Shown here in pieces: positions 25,899 through 34,842 of a stretch of 46,006 nucleotides of DNA. Under the pieces are notes generated by a model. The model saw nothing but the letters and a program-made list of their open reading frames with translations, was not told the origin of the DNA and did no database searches. The DNA is from an uncultured Clostridia bacterium (lineage in GTDB: Bacteria; Bacillota; Clostridia; Lachnospirales; Lachnospiraceae): NCBI GenBank assembly GCA_947385955.1, contig CANDNA010000026.1, forward strand, positions 1 through 46,006. The letters are read 5' to 3'. Position 1 is the first letter of the stretch. Each line of letters begins with the position of its first letter. Position numbers and translations under genes: made by a program.

Positions 25899-26531
25899 TT
25901 ACTCACATCTGCCCTGTATCACCGAAAGCAGCTCCGCCGGCCTGTTCAAATCATATACTGCCCTGATCAGCCGACCCCGGCTTCCCCATTTCGCCAATGC
26001 AAAATCAATCCCGGCGCTTTCGGCACATCTGCCATCATATTCACTGTCTCCGATATAAAGGAGCTGACTGCTGTCTGCACCTGACATCTCCATATACTTG
26101 TACAGTGGTTCCGGATGCGGTTTATGCTCCCTGGTATCATCTGCACAGACTACCGTTTTAAAATAGCGGTCGATACCGAAAGGGCAAAAATCCTGTTCCC
26201 ACTCCGCTTTTGTCTTTGAAGTCACAATCCCCATTTCCAGATCCCATTTTGACAAAGTTTCCAGTACTTCCGCTATGCCGTCAAAGACTGCCATCGTATC
26301 TGCATATTGTAACATATTCTCATTCCACAGAGCAATGGCAGAAAAAACCTCCTCTACCTCCAGTCTTTTTAACGCATCCGCCCCGGTAATTCCCAGCGCA
26401 AATGTCAGTTCATCAACCGGCCTTTCTCTCCCGGTTATGGTCCTGAGCGTATCCTGAAGAGAATGCAAAACCGCATATTCCGTATCAATCAATGTTCCGT
26501 CAATATCAAATATGATCTGTTTATATTTCAT
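25899..26531 (-). CDS. HAD-superfamily phosphatase (phosphoglycolate/pyrophosphatase PpaX-like)
   Basis: The 210-residue protein has all four HAD motifs: FDIDGTLIDT with the nucleophile Asp near residue 9, the motif II segment IVTSKTK, the Lys in HKPHPEP, and GDSEYD for the magnesium-binding acids. A helical C1 cap lies between motifs I and II. It removes phosphate from a small metabolite; phosphoglycolate, beta-phosphoglucomutase-like substrates or pyrophosphate cannot be told apart by eye. It lies 32 bp before the AraC gene and about 90 bp after the other AraC gene, so it may be co-transcribed with either. Confidence 0.88.
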   Translation of the reverse strand: MKYKQIIFDIDGTLIDTEYAVLHSLQDTLRTITGRERPVDELTFALGITGADALKRLEVEEVFSAIALWNENMLQYADTMAVFDGIAEVLETLSKWDLEMGIVTSKTKAEWEQDFCPFGIDRYFKTVVCADDTREHKPHPEPLYKYMEMSGADSSQLLYIGDSEYDGRCAESAGIDFALAKWGSRGRLIRAVYDLNRPAELLSVIQGRCE

Positions 26532-26621
26532 ACGTTCACCCGTCCTGTCTGATGCTGCATTTTCCTGTTGCAGATATCATCATAATGGAGTTTGTATGAA
26601 ATAAATATCTTATTTCTGCCT

Positions 26622-27533
26622 TTATCTGTTACAATCCTGCCATTTACGCCGATACTCAAGGGGCGTACATCCGGTATATTCCCGAAAAAGTTTTCCAAAA
26701 TAACTGCTGCTCCCCAGCCCGCAGGAATGCCCTACCACAGTGACAGGCTCCTGTCCCTGCGCCAGCATCCGGCAGGCCATCTGCAGCCGGTAACTTCTCA
26801 GATATTCTATGGGCGTCATATGCAGGCAGACCTGAAATACCCGGAAGCATTCCCGCTCACTTAAAAAAGCGGATGCTGCAAGCTCCGGAACGGAAATTTT
26901 TTCAGCATAATGCGTGTGCATATAAACCATCATCCGTTTGATTTTGTCCTCATTTTTATGCGCTTCCCCTTTCCGGTCCAGAACCGGACGGGATTGTTCC
27001 AAAAGCAACAGCCATATTTCTGTCAGCGCCTCTCTCAGCCTGACCTCATACCCAAACCTGTCATCGGCAAAGCAGAATGCCTCACGGATACGTTTTAAGA
27101 TATCTCCCTGCACAGGATCTTCCGGAAAAAGCGCTATCATTTCAAGCTGGGGAGCCGTCACAAGCGGCGTAATATATTTCTGCCCGATCCGGCTCCCCGC
27201 TTCTCCCGCCAGCAGAGAAACATCAAACATATGAAGAAACTGAATATTCTGTTTATCCCCGGATGCGGGCCTTGTCATATGAAGTACATTGGAATTGACC
27301 ATCCCTCCCGAACCTGCCGGAAACACCCATTTTCCTCCCGGCGTATCATAAATAAGCGTGCCGCTCTCCATATAAAACAGCTCCACCGTTCTGTGCCAGT
27401 GCCACGGTACAAACCGCCCCATAAACCGGTCAAGCTCCACCCGCGAAGCCAGATAGGGAAAATCAGCGGCAAAATCCGGGAGCCGTTCTTCCTTGCTTCC
27501 GCTGTAAAATTCAATATTGTGTACATTTTTCAT
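26622..27533 (-). CDS. AraC-family regulator with cupin sensor (second)
   Basis: The 303-residue protein has an N-terminal cupin domain (PWHWHRTVELFYMESG) and a C-terminal AraC double helix-turn-helix (about 200-300), with ISVPELAASAFLSERECFRVF and the closing GCTPLEYRRKW. The recognition pattern GLGSSSYFGKLFREYTG is typical. It is similar in plan to the regulator at 24937-25866 but clearly different in sequence. No sugar gene lies directly beside it; the HAD phosphatase is the nearest downstream gene. Its target is therefore unclear. GGAGAAG precedes ATG 27533. Confidence 0.9.
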   Translation of the reverse strand: MKNVHNIEFYSGSKEERLPDFAADFPYLASRVELDRFMGRFVPWHWHRTVELFYMESGTLIYDTPGGKWVFPAGSGGMVNSNVLHMTRPASGDKQNIQFLHMFDVSLLAGEAGSRIGQKYITPLVTAPQLEMIALFPEDPVQGDILKRIREAFCFADDRFGYEVRLREALTEIWLLLLEQSRPVLDRKGEAHKNEDKIKRMMVYMHTHYAEKISVPELAASAFLSERECFRVFQVCLHMTPIEYLRSYRLQMACRMLAQGQEPVTVVGHSCGLGSSSYFGKLFREYTGCTPLEYRRKWQDCNR

Positions 27534-27563
27534 ATTCGCTTCTCCGATATTTTCCGGCCCGTG

Positions 27564-27603
27564 GAAGTCCTGTATGAAAAGCGGCAGAACTGAACAGGAC
27601 TTC
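27564..27603. repeat. Perfect 10-bp inverted repeat between metA and the AraC gene
   Basis: GAAGTCCTGT and ACAGGACTTC are separated by 20 bp. There is no T run on the minus strand directly after it, so it may be a weak terminator of metA or an operator of the AraC gene. Confidence 0.45.
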
Positions 27604-27644
27604 TCTGTCCCGTAAAAATAACATGCGTTTTTTCATAGCCGCCG

Positions 27645-28562
27645 CTACCCGATCTTATCCAAATCATAGGGCGTGGTCTGATATACATAATAGTTCAGCC
27701 AGTTGGAGTACAGCATATTACAGTGGGCCCGCCATTGCAGGTTAGGCCGTATCGTACAGTCATCATCCGTATAATAATGCTCCGGCAGCGCGATCTTCAG
27801 CCCCTTGTTTTTATCCCTCATATACTCATTGTGCAATGTTACCCGGTCATATTCCGGATGCCCCATCACAAAGATCTGCCGGCCTCCTTCCGTCATACAC
27901 AGATACACTCCCGCCTTTTCCGACTCGGCCAGTACCAGAAGCCGGCTGCAGCTATGGATGTCCGTATCGGATACTGCCGTATGTCTGCTGTGAGGCGCCA
28001 GAAAAATATCGTCAAATCCCCGTACCAGCGGCACTTTCCGGTTCATCACTCTGTGTTCAAACAAACCGAACAATTTACTGTCCAGCAGATGCTTGCGGAT
28101 GCCGAAATGATGGTACAGCCCTGCCTGGGCTCCCCAGCAGATATGAAACACGGAAGTCACATGCTTCCTGCTCCAGTCCATGATCTCACACAGTTCTTCC
28201 CAATAGTCCACCTCTGTAAAATCAATCTGCTCCACCGGGGCTCCGGTAATGATCATCCCGTCAAACTTGCGGTTCCGCAGTTCGTCAAAGGTATTGTAAA
28301 AATTGTTCAGATGGGTAACCGGCGTATGAAGAGACACATGGCTGTTCATCTTCATAAAGGTAATCTGAATCTGCAGGGGAGTATTGGAAAGCGCCCGCAG
28401 AAGCTGCAGTTCCGTATCCTGCTTTACCGGCATCAGATTCAGGATACAAATCTGCAAAAGCCGGATATCCTGATGAATCGACCTGTTTTCATCCATCACA
28501 AATATATTTTCATTTTCCAATATCTCCTTGGCAGGGAGATCATTCTGTACTTTAATCGGCAT
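27645..28562 (-). CDS. metA: Homoserine O-acetyltransferase, MetA type
   Basis: The 305-residue protein matches MetA throughout, beginning MPIKVQNDLPA. It activates homoserine for methionine synthesis in the cytoplasm. The catalytic residues fall at the known positions: Cys142 in HICWGAQAG, and His235 and Glu237 in GHPEYDR. Residue 111 is Glu (GAPVEQIDF), which in studied MetA enzymes selects acetyl-CoA, whereas Gly111 selects succinyl-CoA, so it should be an acetyltransferase despite common naming. It lies 20 bp after ligA on the same strand, and is probably transcribed with it. No riboswitch was seen upstream because no space exists. Confidence 0.95.
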   Translation of the reverse strand: MPIKVQNDLPAKEILENENIFVMDENRSIHQDIRLLQICILNLMPVKQDTELQLLRALSNTPLQIQITFMKMNSHVSLHTPVTHLNNFYNTFDELRNRKFDGMIITGAPVEQIDFTEVDYWEELCEIMDWSRKHVTSVFHICWGAQAGLYHHFGIRKHLLDSKLFGLFEHRVMNRKVPLVRGFDDIFLAPHSRHTAVSDTDIHSCSRLLVLAESEKAGVYLCMTEGGRQIFVMGHPEYDRVTLHNEYMRDKNKGLKIALPEHYYTDDDCTIRPNLQWRAHCNMLYSNWLNYYVYQTTPYDLDKIG

Positions 28563-28582
28563 CGTGTCCTACTCCTTTTTTC

Positions 28583-30574
28583 TTATTGCAGATACTTCCG
28601 GCGGAATGTTTCCTCGGAAATCACCGGAATCCCCAATTCTCTGGCTTTTTTATTTTTGGAGGAACCGGATGTGGTATCATTGTTAATCAGCCCGGTGGTT
28701 TTGGAGCTGACACTGCCAGATACCTTTCCGCCTCTTTTTTCGATTTCTTCCTTCAGTGCATTTCTGTTTTCATAGTACTGCAGGCTGCCGGTGATGACAA
28801 ATACCATTCCCTGCAGTGTCAGTTCACTCTCCGGTATCTGTTCCACCGAAATGGACAGCTCCGGCAACAGCAGTTCCAGTTCTTTTTTGTTTTTTTCCTC
28901 TGTAAAATAGTCGTGAAAAGCGGCGGCAATTACCTCACCGATACCGTCGATCTCACCAAGCTCCTCTGTCCCGGCACTGCGCATCCGTTCCAGATCATAT
29001 CCAAACGCCCTGCAGATCACCCTGGCATTGGCCAGCCCGATGTTTTCGATTCCCAGACTGTATATCAGCCTGGGCAGTGTGGTATTTCTGGCACGCTCGA
29101 TACTGTCTGTCAGATTTTGAAAAGAACGCTCCCCAAATCCCTCCATCTCTACAATCTCCGCCCTGTGCCGGTCCAGGTGAAACATATCCGCGTAATGATG
29201 GATCAGCCCCTTCCCGATCAACTTTTCCAGCGTAGCCTCACTCAGCCCGTCAATATTCATGGCATCCCTGCTGGCAAACAGGGTAAACGCCTTGATCTTT
29301 TTGGCATCACAGTCAGGATTCACGCAATACAGGGCTTCCACCTCATTGGTTTTGCGTACCTGGGTGGTCCCTCCGCACACCGGACAGACCAAAGGCGGTA
29401 CAATACTGCCGCTCTCTGTCAGATTCCGGGCGATCTGGGGAATGATCATATTGGCTTTATAAACCACAATCCGATCCCCATACCCCAGCTTCAGGGACTT
29501 TACAATACTGACATTGTGTACGGAAGCACGGCTCACGGTCGTCCCTTCCAGCTCCACCGGTTCAAATACCGCCACCGGGTTGATCAGACCGGTACGGCTG
29601 GCACTCCACTCAATTTCCTGCAATGTGGTTTCCGCCTGCTCATCCGCCCATTTAAAAGCAATGGAATCTCTGGGGAATTTCGTGGTACTTCCCAGCCTCC
29701 TGCCGTATTCCAGATCGTCCAGGCAAAGCACCAGCCCATCGGAAGGAATGTCATAGGTCTGTATGGCCTGTTCAAATCCCTCAACTGCCTCCAATATCGT
29801 ATCACCTGTTACCATACGATATTCCACAGTTTCAAATCCCTGTTCTTTTAAAAATAACATTTGTTTTTCCCTGGAATTTTCAAATGTCATCCCTTCTGCA
29901 CGAACAAGAGAAAAGGCATAAAACCGCACCCGCCTTCCGGCTGTAATCTCATTGTTTAACTGTCTGACCGAACCGCTGCAGAGATTCCTTGGATTTTTGT
30001 ATTTTGCCGCATCCTCGCCGATTTCTTCGTTGATCCGTGCAAAATCAGAATACGTGATAATCGCTTCTCCCCGCAGAACCAGTTCTTTTGGAAACGCGAT
30101 CTGAAGAGGGATATTCTGAAACACTCTGGCATTGTTGGTGACGATCTCTCCCACCTCTCCGTTCCCTCTGGTCACTGCCTTTTGCAGTTTTCCCTCCTGA
30201 TAATGCAGCACTACCGTCAGCCCGTCCAGTTTCCAGCTCAGCATCCCCCTGTTATCTTTCAAAAACTCCCGCAGCTCTTCCCGCTCTTTTGTCTTATCCA
30301 GAGAGAGCATCCGGCTCTCATGCCGCTCTTTGGGCAGCTCATCCACTGCCTCATACCCCACATGTGTGGTAGGGCTGCCGGCAAGTATCACGCCGGTGGC
30401 AGCTTCCAGCTCTTCCAGACGTGAGTAAAGACTGTCATACTCCAGATTGCTCATCATCTCGATATCCTGCGCATAATAAGCCCTGGATGCCTCATTCAGC
30501 TTTTCCGCCAGCTCTTTCATTTCCCGTATCTGTTCTGTTTCCGGCTGTAGCCCTGTTTCTTCTTTCCATACCAT
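28583..30574 (-). CDS. ligA: NAD-dependent DNA ligase LigA
   Basis: The protein has 663 residues from ATG 30574, or 673 from ATG 30604, which lacks a ribosome site. Order of parts: the Ia NMN-binding helices (RAYYAQDIEMM), the adenylation domain with the nucleophile Lys in SWKLDGL (near residue 115), the OB fold, a four-Cys zinc finger (CPVCGG and CVNPDC), helix-hairpin-helix repeats (EMEGFGERSFQNL, DGIGEVIAAAF) and a C-terminal BRCT domain. It seals nicks in replication and repair. Some positions differ from the textbook form, for example SNLEYDSLY in place of the usual SDAEYD, so a second LigA elsewhere is conceivable. It lies 40 bp after rluF. Confidence 0.95.
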   Translation of the reverse strand: MVWKEETGLQPETEQIREMKELAEKLNEASRAYYAQDIEMMSNLEYDSLYSRLEELEAATGVILAGSPTTHVGYEAVDELPKERHESRMLSLDKTKEREELREFLKDNRGMLSWKLDGLTVVLHYQEGKLQKAVTRGNGEVGEIVTNNARVFQNIPLQIAFPKELVLRGEAIITYSDFARINEEIGEDAAKYKNPRNLCSGSVRQLNNEITAGRRVRFYAFSLVRAEGMTFENSREKQMLFLKEQGFETVEYRMVTGDTILEAVEGFEQAIQTYDIPSDGLVLCLDDLEYGRRLGSTTKFPRDSIAFKWADEQAETTLQEIEWSASRTGLINPVAVFEPVELEGTTVSRASVHNVSIVKSLKLGYGDRIVVYKANMIIPQIARNLTESGSIVPPLVCPVCGGTTQVRKTNEVEALYCVNPDCDAKKIKAFTLFASRDAMNIDGLSEATLEKLIGKGLIHHYADMFHLDRHRAEIVEMEGFGERSFQNLTDSIERARNTTLPRLIYSLGIENIGLANARVICRAFGYDLERMRSAGTEELGEIDGIGEVIAAAFHDYFTEEKNKKELELLLPELSISVEQIPESELTLQGMVFVITGSLQYYENRNALKEEIEKRGGKVSGSVSSKTTGLINNDTTSGSSKNKKARELGIPVISEETFRRKYLQ

Positions 30575-30614
30575 ATTTCCTGTCTGTCTCTCCTTTTGCC
30601 GCATTCTGCCCCGC

Positions 30615-31358
30615 TTATTTTATGTTGCTGTCCATACTGCCATAAGATTCCCGATACAGTGTATCCAGTTCGTTACCGCCGATCACCCGGTATTCTCCCG
30701 GCTTCAGCCCGCCCAGCATAATGTTCATGACCCGGACCCGTTTCAGAAAGACCACATCCATCGACAATGCCCGGCACATTCTCCGAATCTGCCGGTTCAG
30801 ACCCTGGGTCAGCGTAATATGAAATGAATACTTCCCTGTTTTCTCAATCCGGCAGGGCCTGGTCTGTACTTCCAGATCGGGCAGATACACCCCTGCTGCC
30901 ATTTTGTCCAGAAAATCCGGGGTAATCTCCTGTCTCGTCCGGACCATATATTCCTTTTCATGGCCATTAGAGCCTTTCATCATCCGCTGAATCAGATCCC
31001 CGTCATTGCTCAGAAGGAGCAGTCCTTCCGAATCCTTATCCAGCCTGCCCGCATACGTAACACGCACAGGATACCCGATTTCCTTTGTTACCATACGATC
31101 CGCAAACCGGTCCTTCTCCGTACAGGTCACTCCTGCCGGCTTATAATAGGCCAGCACCACCCGCTCTTCTCTTCCTGCCAGCACCCTGCCGTCCACGCTT
31201 ACCCGATCCCCGGTCCGCACCCGCACCCCCGGAACCGCCGCAGTACCATTGACACACACACGCCCTGCTGCAATCAGACGGTCTGCCTCCCGTCTGGAAC
31301 AGATCCCACAGACAGCCAGATATTTGTTTAACCGTACTTCTTCCTTTTCCACTTCCAT
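30615..31358 (-). CDS. rluF: 23S rRNA pseudouridine synthase, RluF-like
   Basis: The 247-residue protein has an N-terminal S4 RNA-binding domain (about 8-60; RLNKYLAVCGICSRREADRLI region) and an RsuA-family catalytic domain. The catalytic Asp lies in YAGRLDKDSEGLLLL. The GRLDKDS form and the later QGLNRQIRRMCRAL and RVRVMNIMLG segments fit the RluF branch (pseudouridine 2604 of 23S rRNA in Escherichia coli) better than RsuA or RluB; the exact site here is inference. GAAGG precedes ATG 31358. It is followed at 40 bp by ligA and preceded by the amylosucrase-like gene and a hairpin. Confidence 0.88.
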   Translation of the reverse strand: MEVEKEEVRLNKYLAVCGICSRREADRLIAAGRVCVNGTAAVPGVRVRTGDRVSVDGRVLAGREERVVLAYYKPAGVTCTEKDRFADRMVTKEIGYPVRVTYAGRLDKDSEGLLLLSNDGDLIQRMMKGSNGHEKEYMVRTRQEITPDFLDKMAAGVYLPDLEVQTRPCRIEKTGKYSFHITLTQGLNRQIRRMCRALSMDVVFLKRVRVMNIMLGGLKPGEYRVIGGNELDTLYRESYGSMDSNIK

Positions 31359-31395
31359 CCTTACCTTCTTTGCGAGAGAAATTTCCTATATCAGA

Positions 31396-31432
31396 ACAAG
31401 AGAGATTCCCGGAAGCCAAGAATCTCTCTTGT
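31396..31432 (-). terminator. Hairpin between the sucrose operon and rluF
   Basis: A perfect 13-bp stem (ACAAGAGAGATTC with GAATCTCTCTTGT, 11-nt loop) lies 16 bp after the amylosucrase-like stop codon. There is only a weak T tail, so it may end the operon inefficiently. Confidence 0.55.
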
Positions 31433-31447
31433 CTGCATTGCCTGCAT

Positions 31448-33412
31448 TTATTTTTTTGCTCTGCTCTTTTTACCGGCAGATTCTTTCTTTGCCGGTTCCT
31501 GCTGTTTTGCCGGTTCCTGCTGTTTTGCCGGTTCCTGCTCCTGTTCTTTCACCGGTTCCGTCCCCGCTGTCTGTTTCAACAGCCAGTATGCCCCATATCC
31601 CGGCATCTTCACGCCTCTGGCCTCCATCTTCTCTCCGGTGATCAGATCCTGATAGAGTCCGTCGTCCTCATTGATCCAGGCAATCCGCTCCCCTTCATGG
31701 AAATTAAACAGCGCCACCAGCTTTTCCTCTCCTCTGGCCCGGACCAGTCCCAGAATGGAATCATCCCAGGTGTCAATCGTCCATACATCCGCATCCGAGT
31801 TAAACACCTCCAGGCTTTTGCGGATCTTTTCCAGAGCGCCGATGCCTGCAAAGAGCTGCTGCGCAACACTGCCCTTCTCCGTCCTTTTCTCTGCCTGCTC
31901 CCAGGGGAACTTCCCTCTGTGCAGATACCGGGAGTCTTCCCATTTATCCGGATCCTGATGATATGTATAGTCATTTTCCTGTCCGATCTCATCGCCGCTG
32001 TAGATCACCGGGATGCCGGACTGGGTGAACATATAGGCATGCAGCATAAGATCCAGACGGATGGCCGCCTCCAGCGCCGCCTCATCCTGTTCGTAAGCCG
32101 CTTTTTCAATCCCGCAGAGAGAGGCTGTGGTGCCGCACAGTCTGGCATCCCCCGATACCGGATCCGAATTGTACAGTTCTCCTCTGGCAAAAGAACCGGG
32201 AAACTGCCCTGTCAGAAAATCATTCAGATACTTTTTATGGCTCACTTCTCCAATGCCAAACTGCATCAGAAAACGGTAATCCAGTCCCCAGCCGATGTCG
32301 TCATGGCACCTCAGATAATTCAGGAATACATACTCCCTGGGCAGCCGGTTTACGATGTCCATCTGCAGGCGCAGAAGGCGTACGTCCCTTGTCGCCACCG
32401 TATTCCATGTGCTCGCCATAGTGGTCACATTATACAGCATATGACACTCCGGCTTTTCCACTGTGCCAAAGTAAGGCACTACCTTCTCCGGCTCCATTAC
32501 CACTTCACCCAAAAGCAGCACACCCGGACACACGATTTCACCGATAATGCGCATCATACGCACAATCGTATGTACCTGTGGCAGATTCCGGCAGGAAGTA
32601 GAAAGCTCTTTCCAGATATAGGGAACCGCATCCAGACGTACGATATCAATTCCCCGGTTGGCAAGAAACAGGAAATTGTACATCATCTCATTAAACACTC
32701 TGGGGTTTTTATAGTTCAGATCCCACTGATAGGGATAAAACGTCGTCATCACATGGTAGCCGATGTCTCCATGCCAGGTAAAATTTCCCGGCGCAGTGGT
32801 GGGAAATACCTGGGGCACTGTTTTTTCATACGCTGCCGGTATCTCCCCATTGTCAAAAAAGAAATACCGGCTCATATATTCCCCTTCGCCCGCTCTGGCC
32901 CTTCTGGCCCATTCATGATCCTCGGAAGTATGGTTCATAACAAAATCCATACAGAGATTCAGTCCCTTTTTATGACAGGCATCCGACAATCTGTCCAGAT
33001 CCTCCATCGTTCCCAGATGCTCCTGCACCTTTCTGAAATCAGAAACCGCATAGCCGCCGTCAGAACGTCCTTTCGGCGTGTCCAGAAACGGCATCAGATG
33101 AATATAATTTACATTGCACTGCATCAGATAGTCCAGTTTTTCCTGAACTCCCTTCAGATTGCCCGCAAAATTATCAATATACAGCATCATGCCCAGCATA
33201 TCATTTTTTTTATACCAGTCCGGTTTTTCTTCCCGTTCCCGATCGCTTTTTTTCAGCCCTGCACTTCTTGCTTCATAATAAGCATACATTTCTGTACACA
33301 ATTCCGCAAACATATCCGAATTATCATACAGCTCCATATAAAGCCATCTCAGTTCATCATGATGCCTGGAAAGCCGTGCCTGAAACACCTCATCCGCTTT
33401 TGACATTATCAT
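31448..33412 (-). CDS. Amylosucrase-like GH13 enzyme
   Basis: The protein has about 654 residues from ATG 33412, after AAAGGGTGGG; the frame extends into the GH32 gene but without support. It follows the plan of amylosucrase: a helical N-terminal domain, then the (beta/alpha)8 barrel with FVMNHTSEDHEW, the nucleophile Asp in DIVRLDAVPYIWKEL, the acid/base Glu in LLLGEVV, and LRCHDDIGWG. GTSCRNLPQ-like and DGSFARG-like amylosucrase segments appear as STSCRNLPQ and PGSFARG. Such enzymes build alpha-glucan from sucrose and release fructose, or act as sucrose hydrolases. There is no signal peptide. The C-terminus is an unusual Lys/Glu/Gln/Ala-rich tail with EPAKQQ repeats. It follows the GH32 gene by 16 bp. 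Confidence 0.85.
   Translation of the reverse strand: MIMSKADEVFQARLSRHHDELRWLYMELYDNSDMFAELCTEMYAYYEARSAGLKKSDREREEKPDWYKKNDMLGMMLYIDNFAGNLKGVQEKLDYLMQCNVNYIHLMPFLDTPKGRSDGGYAVSDFRKVQEHLGTMEDLDRLSDACHKKGLNLCMDFVMNHTSEDHEWARRARAGEGEYMSRYFFFDNGEIPAAYEKTVPQVFPTTAPGNFTWHGDIGYHVMTTFYPYQWDLNYKNPRVFNEMMYNFLFLANRGIDIVRLDAVPYIWKELSTSCRNLPQVHTIVRMMRIIGEIVCPGVLLLGEVVMEPEKVVPYFGTVEKPECHMLYNVTTMASTWNTVATRDVRLLRLQMDIVNRLPREYVFLNYLRCHDDIGWGLDYRFLMQFGIGEVSHKKYLNDFLTGQFPGSFARGELYNSDPVSGDARLCGTTASLCGIEKAAYEQDEAALEAAIRLDLMLHAYMFTQSGIPVIYSGDEIGQENDYTYHQDPDKWEDSRYLHRGKFPWEQAEKRTEKGSVAQQLFAGIGALEKIRKSLEVFNSDADVWTIDTWDDSILGLVRARGEEKLVALFNFHEGERIAWINEDDGLYQDLITGEKMEARGVKMPGYGAYWLLKQTAGTEPVKEQEQEPAKQQEPAKQQEPAKKESAGKKSRAKK
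31491..31544 (-). repeat. Three tandem 18-bp repeats in the amylosucrase-like tail
   Basis: The plus-strand unit GCCGGTTCCTGCTGTTTT occurs twice exactly (31491, 31509) and once diverged (31527). Each encodes a six-residue step of the EPAKQQ tail. The units are in frame, so copy number could vary without breaking the gene. Confidence 0.85.
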
Positions 33413-33428
33413 ACCCACCCTTTCTGTC

Positions 33429-34754
33429 CTATTCTGATTCCAATGTATACATCTGATAGCCTGCCCGTACATCCGCCTGTATCTTGCTGTCCAGGCCATA
33501 TACCACATTGCTCAGCACATATTCTCCGTCATTGACAAAAATCTCGATCAGATTCCGGTCCACGTAAATATCCAGATGGCACCCCTCTTTGATCTCCGGT
33601 GTCATAAACTCCATACGATACTCATTATGACTGCCAAACACATTTCTCCGATCCGCGCAAACATGACATCCATGCCGGTAAATCCAGTACCCGCCGATAC
33701 CGATGGATTCCCCCTCCTCCATATTTACGCTGATCTTATACCCTGCCCGGTCCGCTTCCGACACATACAGGATCTGTCTGGTAAACTGCTTTTCGATATT
33801 GGGATGGACCCGGAAATAAATATGCCCGTTCTTTACCTCCACTACCCTGGGGATACAGAACATACCGGACCAGGCGCCGTCCACAGCCTCCGGCATCCGC
33901 ATCCAGGCTGTCATAACCCGACGGCCTTCCTCATCCACAGTAGTCTGTGTGGCATACAGATCCATACCATAATCCACAAACTGGTAAGTATCCGGAATCT
34001 GCATGGTACAGGTTTCCTCCTCAAACGTAACCGGCATACAGATTGTCTGCGCCGCATCTTTCATACCGTCTCTCATAAGCTGCATGGGAGAAATGATCAG
34101 CACGCCGCCGCCTTTTGTTTCAAAATAATCCGGGCATTCCCACATCCATCCGAGTCCTTTTCTGCCCACAGCATGGTTGACAAACTTCCAGTCTGTCAGG
34201 TCCGTACTCTTATAAAAAAGCAGTTTTCCTCTGTCCTCTCCGGCCGTACTGCCCAGCACCATATACCAGGCATCCTTTCCTCTCCAGACTTTAGGGTCTC
34301 TGGTATGTGCCCGGTCTCCGATTTTTGTATCCGTTATGCAGGGAATCGCCACACTCTTATCGTCAAAATTATCAAAATGCATGCCGTCCCCGGAAGTTAT
34401 CAGCATCTGTGCCGAGTCATACTGTTCCTCCAGGCACAGATGGATATTGGACGGATCCGGCTTCCGGTAATGAACGCCTGTATAATATATGTATAAACGC
34501 CCTCTGTATTCCAGCGCACTTCCTGAAAAACAGCCGTTCTGATCCTCCCGCTTCGTTGGGAACAGTGCAATCCCTTTATGCTCCCAGCTTACCAGATCAT
34601 CGCTTACCGCATGTCCCCAATGCATGGTGCCCCATTGGGGCGCATAGGGAAAATGCTGATAAAACAGATGGTATTTTCCCTTATAATAAATAAAGCCGTT
34701 GGGATCGTTGATCCAGTTTCCCGGCGCTTTCAAGTGTACTTTATCCCTTTGCAT
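33429..34754 (-). CDS. GH32 beta-fructofuranosidase (sucrose/sucrose-6-phosphate hydrolase)
   Basis: The 441-residue protein begins almost directly with the GH32 sucrose-box motif WINDPNGF, whose Asp is the nucleophile. RDPKVW, the transition-state stabiliser motif, and WECPDYF, whose Glu is the acid/base, follow in the expected order. A beta-sandwich C-terminal domain with IEIFVNDGEYVLSN completes it. It cleaves the fructosyl bond of sucrose or short fructo-oligosaccharides and, lacking a signal peptide, does so in the cytoplasm. ATG 34754 was chosen; GTG 34760 is alternative. The gene is preceded by an AAAGGGTGGG ribosome site like that of the next gene. The ABC importer upstream brings non-phosphorylated sugar, so free sucrose is the likelier substrate. 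Confidence 0.93.
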   Translation of the reverse strand: MQRDKVHLKAPGNWINDPNGFIYYKGKYHLFYQHFPYAPQWGTMHWGHAVSDDLVSWEHKGIALFPTKREDQNGCFSGSALEYRGRLYIYYTGVHYRKPDPSNIHLCLEEQYDSAQMLITSGDGMHFDNFDDKSVAIPCITDTKIGDRAHTRDPKVWRGKDAWYMVLGSTAGEDRGKLLFYKSTDLTDWKFVNHAVGRKGLGWMWECPDYFETKGGGVLIISPMQLMRDGMKDAAQTICMPVTFEEETCTMQIPDTYQFVDYGMDLYATQTTVDEEGRRVMTAWMRMPEAVDGAWSGMFCIPRVVEVKNGHIYFRVHPNIEKQFTRQILYVSEADRAGYKISVNMEEGESIGIGGYWIYRHGCHVCADRRNVFGSHNEYRMEFMTPEIKEGCHLDIYVDRNLIEIFVNDGEYVLSNVVYGLDSKIQADVRAGYQMYTLESE

Positions 34755-34842
34755 AACCACCCACCCTTTATATTGATTTACAAGTTTTATTATACAAGGA
34801 GAGGGTATTGTGTCAATACCCCCTCTTTCAAATATTCCTGTT

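Noticed and set aside
31370-33403. A 677-codon plus-strand frame
   Set aside because: It is antisense to the amylosucrase-like gene and has no recognisable domain.
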